DNA of 64,000 nucleotides from Pedobacter kyonggii (GTDB lineage: Bacteria; Bacteroidota; Bacteroidia; Sphingobacteriales; Sphingobacteriaceae). Positions 44,076 to 53,039 of this stretch are shown in pieces. Below the pieces are notes generated by a model. It searched no databases. It saw nothing but the letters and a program-made list of their open reading frames with translations, and was not told the origin of the DNA. Position numbers and translations under genes: made by a program. The stretch spans positions 1 to 64,000 of the forward strand of contig NZ_SIXF01000029.1 of assembly GCF_004310665.1 (NCBI RefSeq), in the 5' to 3' direction. Within the stretch, counting starts at the first letter, position 1. Each line of letters starts with the position of its first letter.

Positions 44076-44987
44076 CTATCGCACAAACTGCATCCCGATT
44101 ATTCCACATATCGCCTTAAACAAAATAAGTCCATCAATTACCATCAGATAATAAAGGATGTTTTTTCTTCGGTGCATGGAATAGGCCACGTAAATGGTCA
44201 TGATAAAAGGCAACACGTTAAATAAAACCTGTGGCCATCCAAAACCTTTGTAACGCGCAAATATACCTAAAGAAACTAAACCTATAATCAGCAATGGAAT
44301 CAGGATACTGAAAATTGTTCTGCGCAGACCATAACGTACTACGAATGTTCTTAAATGTTTATTGGCATCGGTTGGATAATCCTTAATATCAAAAATGATT
44401 GCATTTACGGTGCAGAACATCCAGTTTTTAATAAATAGCCAGGTCCACAGTACAGAATCATGGTAGCCAACCCCAGTTTCAATTTTAAGCATAATCAACG
44501 GCAGCACATTGGCACAGCAGGCCCATACAAAACCGATTACAAAAGCTTTTAACCAGCCTGTGTTCCGCAGATTAAATTGGAGGAAAGATCTGGGCAACAA
44601 ACCATAGTATAATCCTCCTGCAATGATGATAATGAATATAGCTACCCAATAACCGATTGGCAGGGCTAGAATATGCTGAAAGTTTTGATAAAGCAGGTTT
44701 ATAGCCAACAGCATACAGATAATAAAAAGTATAGCCTGACTCCAGTTGATGAATGTTTTATGTTTGAAATACCATTGATTGCGTGGGTTAGTTGCAGATG
44801 GTTTGATAGAAACCTTGTTGTAAGCGTAAGTATAATAGATGGTTGGCGCTAGAAACAACAGCAGGTAATAATTTAAAGAGTTAAGTGGCAACCTCAATTG
44901 GAAAGTAGCTTCGAGCGTTAAGGCAACAGCTAAAATGCCCACGAAGTAGTTTCCAAAAAAAATGAACCTGATAACTTTACCAAACAT
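44076..44987 (-). CDS. UbiA-family prenyltransferase-like membrane protein
   Basis: A polytopic inner-membrane protein of 303 residues with eight or nine hydrophobic helices. The segment IIFDIKDYPTDANKHLRTFV near residue 200 matches the second aspartate-rich motif of UbiA prenyltransferases (D-x-K-D-x-x-x-D, then a Thr). The first motif (NDxxD) is not evident; the equivalent loop is YAYNKVSIKPSATNPRNQWY, so catalysis is doubtful or altered. UbiA enzymes attach isoprenoid chains to aromatic acceptors. The neighbouring methyltransferase may belong to the same process. The start is the first ATG after the stop and gives a basic N-terminus. Confidence 0.65.
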   Translation of the reverse strand: MFGKVIRFIFFGNYFVGILAVALTLEATFQLRLPLNSLNYYLLLFLAPTIYYTYAYNKVSIKPSATNPRNQWYFKHKTFINWSQAILFIICMLLAINLLYQNFQHILALPIGYWVAIFIIIIAGGLYYGLLPRSFLQFNLRNTGWLKAFVIGFVWACCANVLPLIMLKIETGVGYHDSVLWTWLFIKNWMFCTVNAIIFDIKDYPTDANKHLRTFVVRYGLRRTIFSILIPLLIIGLVSLGIFARYKGFGWPQVLFNVLPFIMTIYVAYSMHRRKNILYYLMVIDGLILFKAICGIIGMQFVR

Positions 44988-45111
44988 TTACCGCAATTTT
45001 TCAACTGGCAATTTCGGATATATAATTGAATAAGGTAAATAATATTGGTTAAAATAATTGATGCTCGTTATTGGCACCTAATAGTATTGTTTGGCAATTT
45101 AACTCAAAATT

Positions 45112-45227
45112 GTCATTCTGAACGCAGTGAAGAATCTTTAGGGAGCGATCTTGGACTTCAAAGGAAAGGAATCAATCACAGGTGGTATTTTTAGGCGTCA
45201 AGGATTCTTCACTGCGTTCAGAATGAC
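45112..45227. repeat. Family-B inverted repeat
   Basis: GTCATTCTGAACGCAGTGAA (arm 45112-45136) and TTCACTGCGTTCAGAATGAC (arm to 45227) are a perfect 25-bp inverted pair around about 65 bp. Related but degraded arms occur at 61661-61751 and 23030. It precedes the tRNA-Val remnant. Confidence 0.75.
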
Positions 45228-45232
45228 AGCAC

Positions 45233-45264
45233 AAAAAAAGCCTTTTAGTTGTACTGAAAGGCTT
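45233..45264 (-). terminator. Terminator remnant of a lost tRNA-Val gene
   Basis: AAGCCTTTTA and TGAAAGGCTT flank GTTGTAC, with an A-run on the plus strand (T-run on the minus). It is nearly the same as the hairpin at 45791-45817 that follows a working tRNA-Val, which shows that the neighbouring tRNA-like DNA is a degraded duplicate. Confidence 0.6.
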
Positions 45265-45267
45265 CAG

Positions 45268-45581
<314 letters not shown>

Positions 45582-45647
45582 TTATCATTTATTTCGGGAT
45601 GTCTATTGTTTTTAGAAATCTTAATAGGACGGTGATTTCTATAAGAA

Positions 45648-45680
45648 TAAAAAAAAGTCTTCAATATTATTGAAGACTTT
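45648..45680 (-). terminator. Terminator of tRNA-Val copy 1
   Basis: AAAGTCTTCAA and TTGAAGACTTT form a perfect 11-bp stem around TATTA, followed on the minus strand by a T-run (plus-strand A-run at 45648-45656). Confidence 0.75.
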
Positions 45681-45686
45681 TAGGTG

Positions 45687-45761
45687 TGGGAAATGAGGGG
45701 TTCGAACCCCCGACCCCCTCGGTGTAAACGAGGTGCTCTGAACCAGCTGAGCTAATTTCCC
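45687..45761 (-). tRNA. tRNA-Val (anticodon TAC), copy 1
   Basis: A 75-nt tRNA on the minus strand: acceptor GGGAAAT paired with ATTTCCC plus A, D-arm TAGCTCAGCTGGTTCAGAGC, anticodon arm CCTCG-TTTACAC-CGAGG with anticodon TAC, and T-arm GGGGGTTCGAACCCC. CCA is not encoded. Confidence 0.95.
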
Positions 45762-45786
45762 TATTGGATGTATTTCAAAGTTTTAT

Positions 45787-45817
45787 AAAAAAGCCTTTCA
45801 GTTGTGCTGAAAGGCTT
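45787..45817 (-). terminator. Terminator of tRNA-Val copy 2
   Basis: AAGCCTTTCA and TGAAAGGCTT form a perfect 10-bp stem with a 7-nt loop, followed by a T-run on the minus strand. Confidence 0.75.
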
Positions 45818-45819
45818 GG

Positions 45820-45894
45820 TGGGAAATGAGGGGTTCGAACCCCCGACCCCCTCGGTGTAAACGAGGTGCTCTGAACCAGCTGAGCTAATTTCCC
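45820..45894 (-). tRNA. tRNA-Val (anticodon TAC), copy 2
   Basis: Same 75-nt sequence as copy 1 within the mature part, with anticodon TAC and a complete cloverleaf. It lies 58 bp from copy 1 and just downstream of recO on the same strand. Confidence 0.95.
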
Positions 45895-45989
45895 TTTTAT
45901 AATTTTGTCAAACTTAATGTCCCATCCTCCGTTTGGGAATGCAAATATAGCGCTATAAAACTGTTCTGCAAATCTTTTTTTCTTTTTTT

Positions 45990-46715
45990 TCAACTTAATA
46001 AAGTTTCGAGGATTTTGTGCGATTGTACCACCCCGAACGACGCCGTATGTAAGGTATAGAAAACCAATATCTTATCTAACAGAAATCGTCGCTGCGTGTT
46101 GCTCATTTTTATTTCAGAAATTTTTTCGAGTGGTGTATTAAAAAGCGAAATAAACCCGATGGCATCTTCTAATAGGAGATAATTGGAGTGGATTGGCAGT
46201 CTGGAAGTAAACTCTCCCTCCTGCAGATCGAAATAAATCTGGTCGTTTCTTCTTTTCTCATTAGGCGAAAAACCTAAAAAACGGGTAAGTTTTAATAAAA
46301 ACGACAAATGAAAATTGGGATTGATCTCTTCAATTTCATCAAACCAGGCAATCGAATTAAAAATATAATCGAATAAACTCTCATCGGCTGATTGTTGCCT
46401 GATGCTTTTATACAATACCTCATTTAAAAAAATAACGATACTGGTTTTAATCATATCGTAAGGGATGCTTTTAAAAACAGGCGTTTGCCGAACTTCAGAT
46501 ATCCTTTGAATATTGGTATTTGCTTTATGATAAACCACCATATCCAACAAATGGAGCGATTGCAGCATGTTCATCTTAATCTTCGCTTTTGGCTTTTTAA
46601 CGCCATTAATGAGATAAGACTGCATGCCGAATTTATCGGTAAGCACCTGCACTACTACACTGCTTTCACTGTAATTGGTGGTCTTTAAAACAATGCCTCT
46701 AACTTTGTGCAACAT
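45990..46715 (-). CDS. recO: DNA repair protein RecO
   Basis: RecO of 241 residues, the usual length in Bacteroidota. The N-terminal OB-fold is evident: MLHKVRGIVLKTTNYSESSV, then VLTDKFGMQSYLINGVKKPK. The helical C-terminal part follows with FLLKLTRFLGFSPN. RecO loads RecA on SSB-coated DNA with RecR in the RecF pathway, and anneals complementary strands. The zinc-binding cysteines found in some RecO proteins are not seen. A TAnnTTTG element lies 20 bp upstream, and the exporter gene diverges on the other side. tRNA-Val genes follow downstream on the same strand. Confidence 0.93.
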   Translation of the reverse strand: MLHKVRGIVLKTTNYSESSVVVQVLTDKFGMQSYLINGVKKPKAKIKMNMLQSLHLLDMVVYHKANTNIQRISEVRQTPVFKSIPYDMIKTSIVIFLNEVLYKSIRQQSADESLFDYIFNSIAWFDEIEEINPNFHLSFLLKLTRFLGFSPNEKRRNDQIYFDLQEGEFTSRLPIHSNYLLLEDAIGFISLFNTPLEKISEIKMSNTQRRFLLDKILVFYTLHTASFGVVQSHKILETLLS

Positions 46716-46734
46716 CAGGTTAAAACATTTTTTT

Positions 46735-46742
46735 CAAAAGTA
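46735..46742 (-). promoter_or_regulatory. -7 element for recO
   Basis: Minus-strand TACTTTTG fits TAnnTTTG, 19 bp before the recO ATG. A good -33 TTG at the usual spacing is not evident. Confidence 0.4.
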
Positions 46743-46797
46743 TGTTATTTGTGCAAATTTAATTGCGCAAAAAGTAATCACGTTTTACAAATAAGAT

Positions 46798-46805
46798 TAG
46801 TTTTG
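46798..46805 (+). promoter_or_regulatory. -7 element for the MMPL exporter
   Basis: TAGTTTTG fits TAnnTTTG, 31 bp before the ATG at 46837. The -33 element is unclear. Confidence 0.4.
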
Positions 46806-46836
46806 CCGTTAATATTATTATTAAACTAAGCTGCAC

Positions 46837-49188
46837 ATGTGGGTTAAGCTATCGAGATTCATTCTTCAGAACCGTATCGCAATCATCGTATTTTTTTTAT
46901 TAGGTACAATTTTCATGGCTTATCAGGCCAAAAATGTAAAACTCTCCTATACAGGAAGTAAAATTCTGCCCGTTACCGATAGTGCATTCGTAAAATACAA
47001 CGCCTTTAAAAAGACCTTTGGCGAAGATGGAAGTGTAATGGTGGTGGGAATACAATCGCCTGATATTTTTAAAAAAGAAGTTTACAACCAATGGGTCCAG
47101 CTTTCTAACGATATTCAGAAATTAAAAGGCATTAAACAGGTTTTATCATCAGGAAGGATTTTTCAACTGGAAAAAGATACTGTAAACCAAAAATTTGTTT
47201 TAAAGCCGCTTCCTGGTGGTTTGGTTAAAACTGACACTGAGATGGATTCGATCAAGAACACCATTTATAGCAATCCTTTTTTCGAAGGACTGGTTTACAA
47301 CCGTCAGAATGCCACCTTAATGGCTATTACTTTTGACACTAAAATCTTAAATACTGCTGAGCGTAACCCTATTTTAAAAGAAATTGAAGCCAAAGCCAAA
47401 GCTTTCCAGGCCGCAACAAAGATACAGGTACATATTTCAGGTTTACCTTATATCCGTACCGCGGTAAGTAAATTGGTAAGTAACGAATTTGTATTGTTTT
47501 TGGGCTTATCTATTTTGGTTTCTGCGCTAATCTTATTGTTTTTCTTCAAGAAATTTTATGCCGTATTCTTCCCTATTTTAGTGGTTGTGATGGGTGTTAT
47601 CTGGAGTATCGGCACATTGGTACTATTTGGTTTCGAACTTACTATTTTAACAGGGCTGATTCCACCGCTTATTGTGATCATCGGTATTCCAAACAGTATT
47701 TTGTTACTGAATAAATACCAGAATGAACTTAGAAAAGACGGCGATAAACAACGTGCTTTGAGCGTAACCATAGAAAGAATTGCCATCACAACGCTAATTG
47801 CGAACATTACCGCAGCCATTGGCTTTGGTGTATTGTATTTTACAGGCAGTGAGCTATTGATGCAATTTGGCAGTGTAGCCTCTATAAACGTAATGATTAC
47901 CTGGTTAATGTGTTTATGTTTAATTCCAATTATCTTCAGTTATTTGCCAGCGCCTAAACTTAAGGCACAAAACCACATTGAAGAAGGATTTTTGCATAAA
48001 TTATTAGTCAAAACCGATACGCTGGTGCAGCACAAAAGTGGATTGATTTATATGGGAACGATTATCATATCCATCATTGCCTTTATTGGTGTGATGAAAA
48101 TCAATGTTAATGGTTATGTGGTTGATGATCTGCCTAAAAACTCCGAAATTTTAACGGATTTAAAGTTCTTTGAGAAAAATTTCGAAGGTATTTTACCCTT
48201 AGAAGTAAGCGTAGATACGAAGAAAAAGAACGGCGTTTTCAATTTAACCAATCTGAAAAGAATGGAAAAACTGGAAAAAATGATTTCTTCCTATCCTGAG
48301 TTTTCGCGTTCTATTTCGGTTAATATGGGCTTAAAGTATGCTACCCAAGCCTTTTATAATAATGATTCTACCTTTTTTCGTTTACCGGATAATTTAGAAA
48401 AGAATTTTATCCTGGCCTACATTGCCAATGGCGGTAAAGGAAATGCAAGTTTGTTAACCAACTTTATCAGCAAGGGTAATCAGAGTACAAGGATCAGTTT
48501 TCAAATGGCTGATGTTGGCTCAAAACGTTTAGACGCCATTATGGCCGAATTGAAACCGCGTATCGACAGTATTTTGCCCCCATCTAAATTTGATGTAGAA
48601 CTTACGGGATCGAGCATTATCTTTTCTAAAGGAACGGATTATATGTTAAAGCATTTAGTAGAAAGTATAGCCCTTGCCATTGTATTGATTTCCCTTTTAA
48701 GGTTGGCACAATTTAAGAGTTTGGGTATTATGTTTATTTCACTGTTGCCCAACATTGTTCCGCTAATTATTACCGCAGGGATTATGGGTTATTTTGGAAT
48801 TTCCTTAAAACCTTCAACCATATTAATTTTTACCATTGCATTTGGTTTAGCTTCCGATCAGACCATTTATTTCTTAACCCGTTACCAGCAGGAATTAAAC
48901 CTGACCAATTTCAGCGTACCTAAAGTAATTACAGATACAATTACGGAAACAGGCGTGAGCATGACACACATCGCCTTAATCTTATTCTTCGGCTTCGGAA
49001 TTTTTACGGCATCTACTTTCGGAGGAACGGTAGTACTTGGCCTGCTCCTATCCATAACCTTATTGGTCGCTTTAATTTTCAATTTAACTTTATTACCAGC
49101 ACTGGTATTATGGTTAGATAAAAAGAAAGTAAGGAAACTGGTATCTGATGAAGAATCGGCAAGGAATGCTGGTGAGTTTGACCATTAA
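46837..49188 (+). CDS. RND/MMPL-family exporter
   Basis: A polytopic inner-membrane protein of 783 residues with the RND layout: one helix near residue 15 (IAIIVFFLLGTIFMAYQA), a large periplasmic loop, five helices (about 210-380), a second single helix near 410, a second loop, and five more helices (about 600-765). FGLASDQTIYFLTRYQ and LILFFGFGIFTASTFGG lie in the second bundle, where proton-relay residues are found. MMPL/HpnN-type members export lipids or other hydrophobic compounds. There is no linked membrane-fusion or TolC gene. The substrate is unknown. It diverges from recO. Confidence 0.87.
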   Translation: MWVKLSRFILQNRIAIIVFFLLGTIFMAYQAKNVKLSYTGSKILPVTDSAFVKYNAFKKTFGEDGSVMVVGIQSPDIFKKEVYNQWVQLSNDIQKLKGIKQVLSSGRIFQLEKDTVNQKFVLKPLPGGLVKTDTEMDSIKNTIYSNPFFEGLVYNRQNATLMAITFDTKILNTAERNPILKEIEAKAKAFQAATKIQVHISGLPYIRTAVSKLVSNEFVLFLGLSILVSALILLFFFKKFYAVFFPILVVVMGVIWSIGTLVLFGFELTILTGLIPPLIVIIGIPNSILLLNKYQNELRKDGDKQRALSVTIERIAITTLIANITAAIGFGVLYFTGSELLMQFGSVASINVMITWLMCLCLIPIIFSYLPAPKLKAQNHIEEGFLHKLLVKTDTLVQHKSGLIYMGTIIISIIAFIGVMKINVNGYVVDDLPKNSEILTDLKFFEKNFEGILPLEVSVDTKKKNGVFNLTNLKRMEKLEKMISSYPEFSRSISVNMGLKYATQAFYNNDSTFFRLPDNLEKNFILAYIANGGKGNASLLTNFISKGNQSTRISFQMADVGSKRLDAIMAELKPRIDSILPPSKFDVELTGSSIIFSKGTDYMLKHLVESIALAIVLISLLRLAQFKSLGIMFISLLPNIVPLIITAGIMGYFGISLKPSTILIFTIAFGLASDQTIYFLTRYQQELNLTNFSVPKVITDTITETGVSMTHIALILFFGFGIFTASTFGGTVVLGLLLSITLLVALIFNLTLLPALVLWLDKKKVRKLVSDEESARNAGEFDH

Positions 49189-49251
49189 TCAGTTGGGAGT
49201 TTTCAGTTTGGAGTTCAGGGTGCCTAATCTGAAACAGAATAAATACCATTC

Positions 49252-49279
49252 ATTGCCTTGGGTTTAAACCCAAGGCAAT
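49252..49279. terminator. Perfect 28-bp palindrome after the exporter gene
   Basis: ATTGCCTTGGGTTT and its reverse complement join without a loop, followed by TTTATTTT. It could end the exporter transcript. A shorter relative (CTTGGGTTTAAACCCAAAGG) is at about 55709-55730, so it is also a repeat motif. A second hairpin follows at 49304-49327 (ATGGTTCGTG/CACGAACCAT, loop TCCT). Confidence 0.5.
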
Positions 49280-49455
49280 TTTATTTTAGATAAAAATTCT
49301 CCCATGGTTCGTGTCCTCACGAACCATCAGTTATGTTTTCGGTCCGTGGAGACACATACCGAGGCATGGGGATCAGGATGACGATCGCGTAAGAAAAAGT
49401 AGCAAATAACAGCCCCTCTATAACAAAAATATAAGTCAGCTATAGATCCATTAAT

Positions 49456-51312
49456 CTACAAAATCACCAATCCCACATTCCAACCCAACCATCCCGTATA
49501 TCTCGGATCGTTAAAAGAGAAATCTTTATGTTTTTCCTGCAACAATCCAAATTCACCAATTTTGGTGTTTTGTTTGGTGTAATAAACATTAACCGATGGA
49601 CCGCCTTGTACGGCCAGCCATTTATTTATCCTGATATTTATTGGCAGCTCAAATTTATTCAGCAGATTGAGGTAATCCCAGCTCCCCTGGTAAACATACT
49701 GGCTACTTATTTCTGGGTTTAAAGAAACGCTTTTAAACAATTTCATTTCCTTTCCAAAACCTAAGCCGCCGGTATATATTTTCTCAGCTGATTTTTTGTT
49801 CGTGCCAAACATTAACATATTGTATAAACGTTTGCTGCCACCTTTATAAGCCACATTAAAATTAGTGCTTTCATTGGTACTGAAACTAAATTTATGATAA
49901 CCTTTTAATGCAATATTGATCAACCCAATTGAATAACCATCATTTTCATTTGAAACATTTAATATCCCAATTTGGGCTCCTTTTAAATTTTTAGCGTAAT
50001 TAATTGCGCCAATCTGCAATCCACTAGCAGTTTGTCCGGTAAAATTTGTGAGCGTGGCCAGGTTTACACCACTGCTTTCTTTATTGATGTTGGCAATGCC
50101 GCCAATCTGTATTCCACTTGTTCTACCGCTTACTACATTACCTCCAACTCCAATTTGAACACCCTTGGTATCTTTGCTAACCAAGTTTAAAGCCCCAGTT
50201 TGAAAGCCTTTTAAGGTTCCGCCTATGGCATTAAGACCTAAGGAAAGTTGTATACCTTTTACATCCTCATTAACGCGGTTATAAATTCCACCTAATTGAA
50301 AACCTTCGAAACTCTTACCTACGCGGTTATAAGCCAAGGCGATCTGAGCCGCCCTAACATCGCCTATAACATAATTAAACAGGCCAGCAATCTGCGCTCC
50401 ACGAACATCCCCCCCGACTAGATTAAAGGCCCCAGCAAATTGAAAATACTGCACATTACTCTTGTCAATATTAAAAACAAAACCAATTTCTCCTCCATCT
50501 ACCCCTGCGCTATAAGCGCCAATAACATTAAGCGAAAATTTATTCACCACCTGGCCGCTTAATGAGCCATGTGAGTTTAAACTAGGAATAAGCGAAAACT
50601 GAAACGGGGCTTTTGAGATAAAACCACCGATATTGATCGACTGGATTTTTTGTTGTGCGGTAACCAAAGCATTACCAAGCCAGGTATTTTCTATATCGCC
50701 CAAATTGCCGCTGATAAACCTTTCTCCTGGATTTTCTTTTTTATTGGTAATGTTCACCTCGGCCAGAAAATGGGTAACGGTCGATTTATAATTTTCTTTA
50801 CTTACTGTTAGCGATATAGGCTGTGTAATGTTTTTTAACCGCATCGAAAAATAACCGTTCCCATCCGATATTTCGGAAACCAACAGGTTTCGTTCATAAA
50901 TACTGGCATCTTGGATTGGTTTATTGGTCTGTTTATCTACAACCTGGCCCGTAATGGTATAAAGTTCGGGATTACCGACCGATTCGTTAACCAGCAAAAC
51001 CAGTTCGAGCGGTGCATACCTGATTATTACAAAATTACCCGATTGGCGGTATTCGAACCTATGATTTAATATTTTATCCAGTGTTTCGGCAATATTCAGG
51101 TTATTTTCGTGGATACTGATCAAACTATCTACCGGCAATATATTGCTGTTGTAAGAAAACCTGAAGCCACCTTTCTCTTCTATCATCGCCAATACAGCAC
51201 TCAATTTTTGCTGTTCAATATTAAGTGAGATATTTCTGGATAGATTGGATTGTGCTTTTATTAAGGAACTGAAAAAAAGGAGAAAAATAACAGTTATTCT
51301 GAGCGTACGCAT
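49456..51312 (-). CDS. STN and LA_2272-repeat surface protein
   Basis: A 618-residue exported protein. After a signal peptide (to about residue 20) comes a secretin/TonB short N-terminal (STN) domain (ISLNIEQQKLSAVLAMIEEK, FRFSYNSNILP, residues 28-105). A carboxypeptidase-regulatory domain follows (ITGQVVDKQTNKPIQDASIY, about 119-200), then about 250 residues of LA_2272-type repeats spaced near 16-20 residues (GAQIAGLFNYVIGDVRAAQI, GIQIGGIANINKESSGVNLA). There is no TonB plug or ordinary receptor barrel. It is the third gene of an ECF sigma/FecR operon (6 bp after fecR), where a TonB receptor is normally found. It may be a surface sensor or a cargo regulated by the sigma factor. Confidence 0.8.
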   Translation of the reverse strand: MRTLRITVIFLLFFSSLIKAQSNLSRNISLNIEQQKLSAVLAMIEEKGGFRFSYNSNILPVDSLISIHENNLNIAETLDKILNHRFEYRQSGNFVIIRYAPLELVLLVNESVGNPELYTITGQVVDKQTNKPIQDASIYERNLLVSEISDGNGYFSMRLKNITQPISLTVSKENYKSTVTHFLAEVNITNKKENPGERFISGNLGDIENTWLGNALVTAQQKIQSINIGGFISKAPFQFSLIPSLNSHGSLSGQVVNKFSLNVIGAYSAGVDGGEIGFVFNIDKSNVQYFQFAGAFNLVGGDVRGAQIAGLFNYVIGDVRAAQIALAYNRVGKSFEGFQLGGIYNRVNEDVKGIQLSLGLNAIGGTLKGFQTGALNLVSKDTKGVQIGVGGNVVSGRTSGIQIGGIANINKESSGVNLATLTNFTGQTASGLQIGAINYAKNLKGAQIGILNVSNENDGYSIGLINIALKGYHKFSFSTNESTNFNVAYKGGSKRLYNMLMFGTNKKSAEKIYTGGLGFGKEMKLFKSVSLNPEISSQYVYQGSWDYLNLLNKFELPINIRINKWLAVQGGPSVNVYYTKQNTKIGEFGLLQEKHKDFSFNDPRYTGWLGWNVGLVIL

Positions 51313-51318
51313 TGGTTT

Positions 51319-52269
51319 TTATTTAAGTTTAATTATACCCTGCCCATACTCTATTTTTATTTTAAAAGTTTCGGCAATCACATTCAAGGTTTCTTTAAGC
51401 GATTCGTTTTTAAAGGTTGTGCTTATAGGAAGTGTTTTTAATGCAGGATTTGCAATAACGATATTGGATTTAAATTTTTGATTAAGTACGGCAACTAGTT
51501 CGCTAAGCGGTGTGCCATCACAAACCAATTCATTCGAATAATAGTAATTATACAACTTACCCTGATTTTCTCCTTTAGATAAATGCCGCTGATTTTGACT
51601 TACTTCTACCTTCTCTCCAGCAGTTAAACGTACACTATCATTTCGGTTGTTCACCTTAACGACTCCACTTTCTACAATTACGACAACAGCTGCCCCATCG
51701 CTTTTTACATTAAACGCGGTGCCTACAACAGTTACCTGAACATCGTTAACACTAATGATAAATGGTTTCGACTTATCGGCGCTAACTTTAAAAAAAGCTT
51801 CACCCCTTAGTTTAACATCGCGGGTTTTATTAAAAAATCCTCCCACGAAAGAAAGTTCAGATTGTTTATTCAGGATTGCTGTGGAACCGTCGGGCAATAC
51901 CTGCGTTAAAGTATTTTTGCCACTATTTACGTTTATTTTACTACCGATTAAATTGTTGTATAAAAATAATCCGACGCTAAAAAATATAAATACCACAGCA
52001 ACCCAACGTAAAATAAATGTATAGCTGATTGTTTTTTTTTCGGTTTCTAAACGGACATTTAACCGATCTAAAGCCTGATGCTCGTCAATTCCAAGATCAA
52101 TCTGCAGTTTACTTTTCTCTAGTATCGTCCTGCAATCTTCTAACTGTTTCAAGTGATCAGGATTTGATGCTGCCCACGCTTCAACCTGCTTACTTTCGGG
52201 CACAGTAGCCTCTCCAAGCAAGTATTTTGCAAGCAAATCATCGTTAATAGGTGTATAGTTTTTATCCAT
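51319..52269 (-). CDS. FecR-family anti-sigma factor
   Basis: A single-pass membrane protein of 316 residues. The cytoplasmic N-terminus (residues 1-80: DDLLAKYLLGEATVPESKQV) is the anti-sigma region. The transmembrane helix is at about 84-104 (WVAVVFIFFSVGLFLY). The periplasmic FecR domain has VLPDGSTAILNKQSELSF, VKLRGEAFFKVSADKSKPFI and VVGTAFNVKSD, and a C-terminal DUF4974 segment carries LPISTTFKNESLKETLNVIA. It sequesters the sigma factor encoded 4 bp upstream and normally receives a signal from an STN-domain partner, here the LA_2272 protein downstream. Confidence 0.92.
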   Translation of the reverse strand: MDKNYTPINDDLLAKYLLGEATVPESKQVEAWAASNPDHLKQLEDCRTILEKSKLQIDLGIDEHQALDRLNVRLETEKKTISYTFILRWVAVVFIFFSVGLFLYNNLIGSKINVNSGKNTLTQVLPDGSTAILNKQSELSFVGGFFNKTRDVKLRGEAFFKVSADKSKPFIISVNDVQVTVVGTAFNVKSDGAAVVVIVESGVVKVNNRNDSVRLTAGEKVEVSQNQRHLSKGENQGKLYNYYYSNELVCDGTPLSELVAVLNQKFKSNIVIANPALKTLPISTTFKNESLKETLNVIAETFKIKIEYGQGIIKLK

Positions 52270-52273
52270 GGGC

Positions 52274-52876
52274 TTATTTCAATAAAATAAAAATGAGGAT
52301 TAAAAAATCTACTACCCTAAGGCGCAAAATTTTTAAGGCCTTCCCCATCTGGTTTTCTACCGTTTTGATAGAAATATTTAGTGCATCGGCAATTTCCTGA
52401 TATTTCATCTGGTCGAACCGGCTCAACTGAAATACATTTCTGCATTTTTCGGGCAGCTCATTTATTGCCAGATGGATATTCCTTTGCAGTTCTGTTGCCA
52501 TGATCTCTGTATTTAAGTTTCCTGTATCGTTTTTCACGGCATCGGCATAGTGAACATTAAAATTCGATCTCACTTTTTGATGTTTGAGGTAGTTTAAACT
52601 TTCGTTGTGCACCGAACGATAAAGGAGTGGTTTTAAAAACCCATCTGTTTTAAGTTGCGCTCTCTTCGTCCAGATGCGCACAAACACATTCTGAACAATT
52701 TCTTCGGCATCATCTTTTTCTTTGATTATCGCAAAAGCATAGGCATGCAGGTTTTTGAAATGCTTTAAAAACACTTCGTCGAAAGCCTGTTTATTACCGC
52801 TTTTAATTAATCCGATAAGATTGGTATCCTTATTTTCCAAACTTGTTAATGATGTTTCTATTTTTATATTAACCAC
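52274..52876 (-). CDS. ECF sigma-70 factor (FecI-like)
   Basis: A 200-residue ECF sigma factor. Region 2 is FDEVFLKHFKNLHAYAFAII and DDAEEIVQNVFVRIW; region 4 is LPEKCRNVFQLSRFDQMKYQ and EIADALNISIKTVENQMGKA. No ATG begins the frame: it opens with GTG at 52876, which lies within a family-D repeat (TTAACCACAGAT, 52869-52880). A TTG at 52840 is the next candidate. The true start is therefore uncertain. It is the first gene of the sigma/FecR/STN operon and probably directs transcription of that operon and of distant targets when released by FecR. Confidence 0.9.
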   Translation of the reverse strand: MVNIKIETSLTSLENKDTNLIGLIKSGNKQAFDEVFLKHFKNLHAYAFAIIKEKDDAEEIVQNVFVRIWTKRAQLKTDGFLKPLLYRSVHNESLNYLKHQKVRSNFNVHYADAVKNDTGNLNTEIMATELQRNIHLAINELPEKCRNVFQLSRFDQMKYQEIADALNISIKTVENQMGKALKILRLRVVDFLILIFILLK

Positions 52877-53029
52877 AGATGGACACTGATAAACACGGAT
52901 GCGGGTTAGTCATTTACATAACTCAGCGAAAGCGTCTTCGACTACGCTGAGACTGGCCAACGCTTTGTTTAAGCCAACATCTTTTTAGACAAAACACTAT
53001 CTGTGTTTATCCTTTTTATCTGTGGTTAA
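52869..53029. repeat. Family-D inverted repeat overlapping the sigma gene start
   Basis: TTAACCACAGAT (52869-52880) with ATAAACACGGAT after it faces ATCTGTGTTTATCC and ATCTGTGGTTAA (53018-53029). The arms extend over about 30 bp with several mismatches. The interior has GTCTTCGACTACGCTGAGAC (about 52929-52950). Similar pieces are near 34.5 and 53.85-53.95 kb. Confidence 0.7.
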
Positions 53030-53039
53030 TATTTAATTG

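Noticed and set aside
45775-45993. 72-codon reverse frame between recO and tRNA-Val
   Set aside because: It reads straight through tRNA-Val copy 2 (the LVQSTSFTPRGSGVRTPHFP part is tRNA sequence) and is an artefact.
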